This document shows positions 1 to 4,778 of a DNA stretch of 6,417 bases, piece after piece. Numbering within the stretch: position 1 is the stretch's first letter; each line of letters opens with the position of its first letter. The notes under the pieces are model-generated. The model ran no database searches, was not told the DNA's origin, and saw nothing but the letters and a program-made list of their open reading frames with translations. The position numbers were made by a program, and so were the translations under genes. The stretch is from JBFHRB01 sp041591915 (GTDB lineage: Bacteria; Actinomycetota; Nitriliruptoria; Nitriliruptorales; Nitriliruptoraceae): positions 1 to 6,417 of the forward strand of contig JBFHRB010000195.1 in the NCBI GenBank assembly GCA_041591915.1, read 5' to 3'.

Positions 1-1397
1 CCGATGACGACGTCGCCGAGCCTGAGGACCTGCAGCCGCAGGCGCAGGTTCTCCTCGACGCCGCTGAAGCCCGGGGCGTCGTAGTGGTCGGGGACGGGGA
101 TGCCGTGGGCCTTGAGGTTCTCCCAGATGAGCGTGAACCGGTCGTCGTTGCCGGGACGCGCGCAGTCGGGCAGCCCGAGCACGGGGGCACCGGGGTCGCC
201 GGTCGCGGTCGACTCGCTGCGGCAGTTGCTGATCGACGGGTACGGGTGGCTCAGCGGGCCCGGGACCCAGCCGTCGACGGCGCCGACCTCGAAGTCGGAC
301 GTGAACGGCACCGTGCCGGCGCCGCGGCCGATCTCGTCGAAGGCCTCGACGACGCTGTCCGCGAGCAGGCGCGCGCCACGCTCGGTCTGGGCGTGGCCCA
401 CGTGGGCCCAGGCGACGAGCGTGCCGTCCTCGAGTCGGCCGCGGTTCCAGCCCGTGTACGGACCCTCGGCGGAGCCGACATCGCCCTGGCTGAAGACGAG
501 CGTCGCGCCGGTGTCACGCTCGACGAAGCGCTCGAGCGGGGCGAGGAAGTCGGCGGTGATCAGGTCGTAGCCGTCGAGCGACTCCGGGTGCTGGCCCCAG
601 TTCATCCAGAGGGCCATCGGCTCCGGTGCGCCGGTCGAGACGTCGTCGAAGCGCAGGACGGTGAGGTCCTTGTCGCCGTGGTCTGCGGGGTAGCCCGCGG
701 GCGAGCCGTCATCGGCCGTCTGCGGCCGCATGATGTTGCCCTTGTAGATGTCGTGCTGGACGACGGTCGCGCCCATGCGCGCGGGCACGAGGTTCGCCGC
801 GGCCTCCTCGATGGCGGTGGCCATCGCGCGGGCCTGGTACTCGAACATCCGCAGGTCCATCACGTCCTGGAAGAGCCACACGCCCCACGACGGCGTCGCG
901 TAGTAGGGCGAGCTGTGGTTGTGGCTCGCCGCGTGCAGGATGTGGCCGTAGCCGACGCCGGAATCGCCCTCGTCGAGCAGCTGGCCGACCCGCCGGAGCA
1001 GGTGGTCCTGCGCGAGGTAGTTGTCCGACTTCACGAGGGCGATGCGCTCGCCGTTGTTGCCCTCCACGACGATCGCGCGGATCGTCAGCCGCGACTGCAC
1101 GCCGTAGCTCTTCTGCTTCCACGTCGAGTGGGCGTGCGGGTCGACGTCGCCGCCGGCGAGCTCGCCGGGCACGTCGCGGATGTCCGTGTACTGACCTGCG
1201 GACGCTCCGACGTGCCAGGTCGCGTCGGCCACTCCGACGCCGGCCCTGACGGTCACGGGCCGGTCCCATGGCTCGGCATCGGCAACGGCGGCCTCGACGT
1301 CGAGCGGTGAGACGCCGCCGGGGCCGTTGGCGGGGGCAGCCGCGACGGAGCCCGTGAGGGCCAGGAGCAGGAACAGGGCGACGGGGATGCGACGCAT
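1..1397 (-). CDS. Secreted neutral/alkaline ceramidase-family hydrolase, 3' end missing
   Basis: The frame reads without a stop from an ATG at 1397 to the left edge, giving 465 codons; the C-terminus lies outside. A Shine-Dalgarno GAGG at 1408-1405 sits 7 bases before the ATG. Residues 1-21 form a signal peptide (MRR, a run of Leu/Val/Ala, then an AAA cleavage site) with no lipobox Cys, so the protein is probably exported and soluble. Family landmarks of neutral ceramidase (zinc amidase cleaving the N-acyl bond of ceramide) appear in order: a strand like SRLTIRAIVV, the HAASHNHSSP block (155-164; H159 and H161 match the THTHSGP motif, the first zinc ligand region), KDLTVLRF, NWGQHPES with H270 matching the second zinc histidine, and GDVGSAEGP at 305-313 where the family has GDVSPN with the serine nucleophile. 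C392 and C412 could form a disulfide. The Glu and Tyr zinc ligands would lie past the edge. The family is secure; ceramide as substrate is not, because the nucleophile motif is altered and most actinobacteria lack sphingolipids of their own. A hydrolase acting on external lipids is the best guess. Confidence 0.85.
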   Translation of the reverse strand, partial: MRRIPVALFLLLALTGSVAAAPANGPGGVSPLDVEAAVADAEPWDRPVTVRAGVGVADATWHVGASAGQYTDIRDVPGELAGGDVDPHAHSTWKQKSYGVQSRLTIRAIVVEGNNGERIALVKSDNYLAQDHLLRRVGQLLDEGDSGVGYGHILHAASHNHSSPYYATPSWGVWLFQDVMDLRMFEYQARAMATAIEEAAANLVPARMGATVVQHDIYKGNIMRPQTADDGSPAGYPADHGDKDLTVLRFDDVSTGAPEPMALWMNWGQHPESLDGYDLITADFLAPLERFVERDTGATLVFSQGDVGSAEGPYTGWNRGRLEDGTLVAWAHVGHAQTERGARLLADSVVEAFDEIGRGAGTVPFTSDFEVGAVDGWVPGPLSHPYPSISNCRSESTATGDPGAPVLGLPDCARPGNDDRFTLIWENLKAHGIPVPDHYDAPGFSGVEENLRLRLQVLRLGDVVI

Positions 1398-1458
1398 CGA
1401 GCGACCTCGGCGTGGGTTGTGGAAGGTTTCGACGGCCGCAGGCGCTGTCCCTGCACAC

Positions 1459-1477
1459 GGCCGCCCGGAGGGCGGCC
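1459..1477. promoter_or_regulatory. GC-rich hairpin in the divergent spacer
   Basis: A perfect 8-base inverted repeat, GGCCGCCC (1459-1466) and GGGCGGCC (1470-1477), is separated by GGA. It lies in the 114-base spacer between the ceramidase-like gene (minus) and the DsbA-fold gene (plus). It ends 34 bases before the GTG of the latter. No T-run follows on either strand, so it is not a standard intrinsic terminator. It could be an operator, or a stable 5' leader hairpin in one of the two transcripts. I found no convincing -35/-10 pair for either gene in the spacer. The symmetry is certain; the function is open. Confidence 0.45.
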
Positions 1478-1511
1478 CGTCTGCCCGTCAGAACGACCCG
1501 AGAGGTGCCCG

Positions 1512-2183
1512 GTGACGCGAGAGTTCATCTACGTCGGTGACCCGATGTGCAGCTGGTGCTGGGGTTTCGCGCCGACCCTCGACCGGTTGCAGGAGCGCTA
1601 CGACATCCCGCTCCGCACGGTCGTCGGTGGACTTCGTCCGGGCGCCGGGGCGGAGCAGATGGGCCCGGCACTCCGCGAGCTGCTCCTCGAGCACTGGGGC
1701 CACGTCGAGGAGGCCAGCGGCCAGCCGTTCGACCGCGCGATCCTCGATCGTGACGACTGGGTCTACGACACCGAGCCCGGCTGCCGTGCCGTGGTGACGA
1801 TGCGCGAGCTCGCGCCGGAGCTGGTGGTCGGGTGGTTCCAGCGGCTGCAGCGGGCCTTCTACGCGGAGGGCACCGTCATCAGCGATCCGGCGACGCTGCC
1901 ACCGTTGCTCGACGGCGTCGCCGTCGACGCGGACAAGTTCGTCGAGCTGTTCCAGAGCAGCCGGATGCGTGAACGCACGTGGGCCGACTTCTCGGAGGCG
2001 CGGTCCATGGGCGTCGCGGGTTTCCCGACGCTGCTGTACCGCGACGACGACCTGCTCGGTGTGGTGACGCGCGGCTGGGCGCCGTGGGACCAGCTCGAGC
2101 CCGCGCTGACGCACTGGCTCGAGGATCGTTACGGCGAGCTCGCCGGGGATCTCATCTGCGACGTCGACGGCGGGGCCTGCTGA
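1512..2183 (+). CDS. Cytosolic DsbA-fold thiol oxidoreductase (COG3531/FrnE-like)
   Basis: The protein has 223 residues. The start is a GTG at 1512, chosen because AGAGG (1501-1505) lies 6 bases upstream and because translation from it begins just before the first beta strand (TREFIYVGDP). An upstream in-frame ATG at 1419 would add 31 residues of low-complexity Arg/Pro sequence that look non-coding. The thioredoxin-fold active site is CSWC (C13 and C16), preceded by DPM and followed by W17. A helical insertion fills the middle, including YDTEPGCRAV with C91. The cis-proline loop is GVAGFPTLL (P172). This order matches the DsbA-like predicted disulfide isomerases related to FrnE. There is no signal peptide or membrane segment, so it should act in the cytoplasm, oxidising or isomerising thiols or acting on a glutathione- or mycothiol-like adduct. 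The last eight residues carry C216 and a terminal C223. 2-hydroxychromene-2-carboxylate isomerases share the fold, but those usually lack the CXXC pair. Its partner is not evident from the neighbours; it ends 15 bases from the convergent ligase gene. Confidence 0.85.
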   Translation: MTREFIYVGDPMCSWCWGFAPTLDRLQERYDIPLRTVVGGLRPGAGAEQMGPALRELLLEHWGHVEEASGQPFDRAILDRDDWVYDTEPGCRAVVTMRELAPELVVGWFQRLQRAFYAEGTVISDPATLPPLLDGVAVDADKFVELFQSSRMRERTWADFSEARSMGVAGFPTLLYRDDDLLGVVTRGWAPWDQLEPALTHWLEDRYGELAGDLICDVDGGAC

Positions 2184-2198
2184 CGCCTCCGCGGTGGC

Positions 2199-3731
2199 TC
2201 ACGTGTCGTCGGGGATGCGCGGCCTGATCTCGCCGCGGTGGATCGCACGGACGGTCTGGAGGGTGTCGGCGTCCGCCGGGTCCTTGTCCTCGCGGTAGCG
2301 CTTCACGCGCGCGAAGCGCAGGGCCATGCCTCCCGGATAGCGGGTCGAGGTCTGCACGGCGTCGAAGGCGATCTCGACGACCTGTGCCGGACGGAGATGG
2401 ACGACGTGCTTCGTCCGGCGGACCTCGAGCTCGAGGAAGCGCTCGGTCTGCCACGCCAGCATCTCGTCGGTCATGCCCTTGAACGTCTTGCCGAGCATCA
2501 CGAACTCGCCGCTCTCCTCATCACGCGCACCGAGGTGGATGTTCGAGAGCCACCCCTGGCGTCGCCCCGATCCCCACTCCACCGCAAGGACGACGAGGTC
2601 GAGCGTGTGGGCCGGCTTGACCTTGAGCCAGGTCGCCCCGCGCCGCCCGGCCTCGTAGGGGGCGTCCAGTGCCTTGACCATCACGCCCTCGTGCCCGGCG
2701 TCGAGCGCCGCCCGCAGGAGGTCGGTGGCGGCCTCCGGGTCAGCGAGCACCTCGGCCGGGATGCGGTGCTCCTCCGGCACGATGCGCCGCAGGGCGTCCC
2801 AGCGCTCGGACGTCGGGCGGTCGAGGAGGTCCTGGCCGTCGAGCCGGATGACGTCGAAGAACCGGGGGAGGAGCGGGGAGGCATCGCCCGGCTTCGACAT
2901 GGTGTCCTGGAACGCGACCGGCGTGCCGTCGCCGGTCCATCGCATCGCCTCGCCGTCGAGGACGACCTCCGCGACGGCGAGCGACCTGGCGACCTCGACG
3001 ACCGCAGGCATCTCGGCAGTGACGTCGCGGAGGTTGCGCGTGTAGACGGCCACGTCGTCACCCTGCCGGTGCACCTGGACGCGCATGCCGTCGAGCTTGA
3101 ACTCGACGGACGCTCGCCCGCCGACCGAGGCCAGCGCCTCGCGCACGGTCGGCGCCGTCTGCGCCAGCATCGGCTGCACGGGCCGGAAGACCTCGAGCCG
3201 GATCGACGCCAGCGCCTCGGCTCCTCCCTCGAACGCGGCGGCGGCCACGGCGGCGAGGTCCGCGGACAGCATCAGCGCCCGACGCACATCCTCCTCCGCG
3301 ACGCCGGCCGCCTCGGCGACCGCCTTGACCATGACCCCCTCGAGCGCCCCCTGGCGGGTGTTCCGCAGCAGCAGCGTGCGCAGGTAGGCCTGCTCCTCGC
3401 TCGTGGCCCGCCGGAACAGGTCGTCGAGCAGGTCGAGTCGTGCCCCGCGCGAGCCTGCCCCCGCCTGCGACGCCACGGCTTCGAGGATCGCGTCGACGTC
3501 CAGCAGCGCCAGCGACGAGTCGCGGGCCGGCGCGACGTCGACGCCGCCCACGGCCGACCACCCGACATCGAGCCGGACCTGGCGAGGCTCGCCGCTCAGG
3601 TAGGCGATGCCCGCGGCGCGCTCGTCGTCCTCCATGGCCGAGAGGGCCTCGGCCAGCAGGCGCACCTTCTCGTTGCGCGACCGCGTGGCGGACACGGCGT
3701 CCGACACGGCGACGAGCTCGGACAGGAACAG
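2199..3731 (-). CDS. ligB: ATP-dependent DNA ligase, LigB type
   Basis: This enzyme seals nicks in duplex DNA using ATP through a ligase-AMP intermediate. Numbered from the proposed CTG start it has 510 residues; the same frame is open up to an ATG at 3782 (17 residues more). Domains: N-terminal DNA-binding domain (about 1-175), adenylation domain (about 180-372), OB fold (about 390-495). Visible nucleotidyltransferase motifs: I, KLDGMR with the AMP-accepting K212; III, LDGEAM; IIIa, FFDVIRLDG; IV, EGVMVK; V, WLKVKP. The C-terminal half has blocks such as LVVLAVEWGSGRR, LSNIHLGARD and GKTFKGMTDEML that I recognise as near-identical to mycobacterial LigB (about 507 residues). The start is unusual: the best Shine-Dalgarno (GGAGGG, 3743-3738) is 6 bases before a CTG at 3731, and family N-termini begin there. 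A GTG at 3707 would remove the first conserved helix. The gene converges with the DsbA-fold gene and diverges from the sugar kinase. No Ku, LigD or other repair gene is in view, so a non-essential accessory repair role is inferred from the family. Confidence 0.93.
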   Translation of the reverse strand: MFLSELVAVSDAVSATRSRNEKVRLLAEALSAMEDDERAAGIAYLSGEPRQVRLDVGWSAVGGVDVAPARDSSLALLDVDAILEAVASQAGAGSRGARLDLLDDLFRRATSEEQAYLRTLLLRNTRQGALEGVMVKAVAEAAGVAEEDVRRALMLSADLAAVAAAAFEGGAEALASIRLEVFRPVQPMLAQTAPTVREALASVGGRASVEFKLDGMRVQVHRQGDDVAVYTRNLRDVTAEMPAVVEVARSLAVAEVVLDGEAMRWTGDGTPVAFQDTMSKPGDASPLLPRFFDVIRLDGQDLLDRPTSERWDALRRIVPEEHRIPAEVLADPEAATDLLRAALDAGHEGVMVKALDAPYEAGRRGATWLKVKPAHTLDLVVLAVEWGSGRRQGWLSNIHLGARDEESGEFVMLGKTFKGMTDEMLAWQTERFLELEVRRTKHVVHLRPAQVVEIAFDAVQTSTRYPGGMALRFARVKRYREDKDPADADTLQTVRAIHRGEIRPRIPDDT

Positions 3732-3737
3732 CGATGG

Positions 3738-3743
3738 CCCTCC
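3738..3743 (-). promoter_or_regulatory. Ribosome binding site supporting a CTG start for ligB
   Basis: Read on the minus strand the bases are GGAGGG, a near-consensus Shine-Dalgarno. The next six bases lead to CTG at 3731-3729. No ATG, GTG or TTG in the ligase frame lies at a usable distance after it: the next GTG is 3707, about 30 bases away. The ATG at 3782 has no comparable purine run at normal spacing. The site therefore favours initiation at CTG. Confidence 0.6.
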
Positions 3744-3764
3744 AACCGGCAGGTGGTGAAGGTA

Positions 3765-3778
3765 GGTTCGCACGAACC
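3765..3778. promoter_or_regulatory. 14-base palindrome in the ligB/sugar-kinase control region
   Basis: GGTTCG (3765-3770) and CGAACC (3773-3778) form a perfect inverted repeat around CA. It overlaps a possible plus-strand -10 (TAGGTT, 3763-3768) for the sugar kinase. It also lies just upstream of a possible minus-strand -10 (TACCTT, 3764-3759) for ligB. Placed in the only space between the two divergent genes, it could bind a dimeric regulator of one or both. It is not an actinobacterial LexA box, whose half-sites run GAAC then GTTC; here the order is reversed. Neither proposed -10 has a recognisable -35. If ligB started at 3782 the palindrome would fall inside its coding sequence. Confidence 0.4.
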
Positions 3779-3796
3779 CCATCCGCAGGACACGCC

Positions 3797-4681
3797 ATGG
3801 CTGATCGCCTTCTCGGCTCCATCGAGGCTGGCGGCACGAAGTGGAACTGCGCTGTCGGCAGCGGACCCGACGACCTCGTTGCCGAGACGCGCATCCCGAC
3901 GACGACGCCGGACGAGACGCTGGAGGCGGTCCGCGCCTTCTTCGCCGAGCACGAGGGGCTGGAGGCCCTCGGGGTCGCGACGTTCGGCCCGGCCGAGCTG
4001 CGTCGCGGCCATCCCGCCTACGGGTCGATCACCACCACGCCGAAGCCCCACTGGTCGGACACCCCGCTCGTCGGCCCGCTCTCGGACTCGCTGGGTGTCC
4101 CGGTCGGCTTCGACACCGACGTGAACGGCGCGGCGCTCGGGGAAGGACGCTGGGGCGCAGCCGTCGGGCTCGACACCTTCGCCTACGTCACGGTCGGCAC
4201 GGGGTTCGGCGGCGGCGCCGTGGCGGGTGGCCGGGTCGCCCACGGACTCGTACACCCGGAGATGGGGCACGTCTCGGTCCGACGCCACCCTGACGACGAC
4301 TTCCCCGGTCGCTGCCCGTTCCACGGTGACTGCCTGGAGGGCATGGCCTGCGGTCCGGCCATGATCGACCGCTGGGGCAGCTCCCCGAGCGAGCTCGTCG
4401 GCGAGGAGCGTGCCCGCGCCCTGGACATCGAGGCCCACTACCTCGCCGAGGGATTCCGCAACCTCGTCTACGTCCTCGCTCCGCAACGCATCATCATGGG
4501 TGGCGGGGTGTCGAAGATGGACGGACTCCTGCCGGCGGTGCGCGCCAAGCTCGTGGACGCGCTCGGTGGCTATCCCGGCCTTCCCGAGCACGCCCAGGAC
4601 GACTTCGTCGTGCCGCCGACGCTCGGTGACCGGGCAGGCATCGCGGGCGGGTTCGTCCTCGCCGAGCAGGCGCTCTCCTGA
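3797..4681 (+). CDS. ROK-family zinc-containing sugar kinase, probable fructokinase
   Basis: The protein has 294 residues, the usual length for ROK fructokinases. The ATG at 3797 follows AGGA (3788-3790) at 6 bases. The N-terminal phosphate loop is SIEAGGTKW (residues 8-16). The catalytic base is D108 in FDTDVNGAALGE, which also carries the conserved N110. The second phosphate loop is VTVGTGFGGG (131-140). The ROK zinc site is complete: H158 in EMGH, then C173, H176 and C179 in CPFHGDC, followed by LEG. The adenosine-binding loop is IIMGGGVSK (232-240). The stretch RRHPDDDFPGRCPFHGDC resembles Bacillus fructokinases of the YdhR/GmuE group, so ATP-dependent phosphorylation of fructose to fructose 6-phosphate is the most likely reaction; mannose or another hexose is possible. 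There is no DNA-binding N-terminus, so it is an enzyme and not a ROK repressor. No sugar transporter or hydrolase lies alongside. It is transcribed divergently from ligB, with only 65 bases between the two proposed starts. Confidence 0.93.
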   Translation: MADRLLGSIEAGGTKWNCAVGSGPDDLVAETRIPTTTPDETLEAVRAFFAEHEGLEALGVATFGPAELRRGHPAYGSITTTPKPHWSDTPLVGPLSDSLGVPVGFDTDVNGAALGEGRWGAAVGLDTFAYVTVGTGFGGGAVAGGRVAHGLVHPEMGHVSVRRHPDDDFPGRCPFHGDCLEGMACGPAMIDRWGSSPSELVGEERARALDIEAHYLAEGFRNLVYVLAPQRIIMGGGVSKMDGLLPAVRAKLVDALGGYPGLPEHAQDDFVVPPTLGDRAGIAGGFVLAEQALS

Positions 4682-4700
4682 CCCGGTCGACTACCTCGTC

Positions 4701-4731
4701 TTGACCTGACCCGGCCCTCGTCCCGTACGCT
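4701..4731 (+). promoter_or_regulatory. Possible promoter for the aldehyde dehydrogenase gene
   Basis: TTGACC at 4701-4706 resembles a -35 element and TACGCT at 4726-4731 resembles an actinobacterial -10 (TANNNT). The spacer is 19 bases, longer than the optimal 17-18, which lowers confidence. Transcription would begin near 4738, immediately before the 17-base palindrome, which is the classic arrangement for repression. This is inferred from sequence shape only. Confidence 0.4.
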
Positions 4732-4743
4732 GCGGGCGAGGAA

Positions 4744-4760
4744 TCTGACGAGTCGTCAGA
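4744..4760. promoter_or_regulatory. Perfect 17-base palindromic operator candidate
   Basis: TCTGACGA (4744-4751) and TCGTCAGA (4753-4760) are exact reverse complements around a single central G. The site lies between the possible -10 and the ribosome binding site of the aldehyde dehydrogenase gene. Length and symmetry fit operators of TetR- or MarR-family repressors, which often control aldehyde and lipid catabolism genes in actinobacteria. As RNA it could fold into a 7-base stem with a 3-base loop, but no T-run follows, so it is unlikely to terminate the sugar kinase transcript. No regulator gene is in the window. Confidence 0.6.
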
Positions 4761-4765
4761 TGCGC

Positions 4766-4771
4766 GGGAGG
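4766..4771 (+). promoter_or_regulatory. Ribosome binding site that sets a TTG start
   Basis: GGGAGG at 4766-4771 is a strong Shine-Dalgarno and lies 7 bases before TTG at 4779. No ATG or GTG in the aldehyde dehydrogenase frame is near it. The ATG at 4760 is in another frame, precedes this site, and overlaps the palindrome. This decides the start of the downstream gene. Confidence 0.8.
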
Positions 4772-4778
4772 AAGCACC

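Noticed and set aside
84..1310. 408-codon open frame on the plus strand, antisense to the ceramidase-like gene
   Set aside because: Its translation is Arg/Ala/Gly/Val-rich with no recognisable domain. The minus strand encodes a clear family member with signal peptide and zinc motifs. Long antisense frames are expected at this GC content.
1486..1492. CGTCAGA, identical to the right half of the 4744-4760 palindrome, in front of the DsbA-fold gene
   Set aside because: A seven-base half-site without its partner is expected by chance; it may be worth including if the operator is searched genome-wide.
2184..2198. Possible terminator in the 15-base convergent gap between the DsbA-fold gene and ligB
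   Set aside because: No stem of useful length and no T-run; termination must occur inside the opposing gene or by another mechanism.
2238..4124. 628-codon open frame on the plus strand across the ligase and the start of the sugar kinase
   Set aside because: It is antisense to all ligase motifs and enters the sugar kinase in the wrong frame; low-complexity Arg-rich translation and no family features.
4677..4714. Direct repeat CCTGACCCGG at 4677-4686 and 4705-4714
   Set aside because: Only 10 bases, two copies, the first overlapping the sugar kinase stop codon. No further copies or mobile-element features, so chance is likely in GC-rich DNA.
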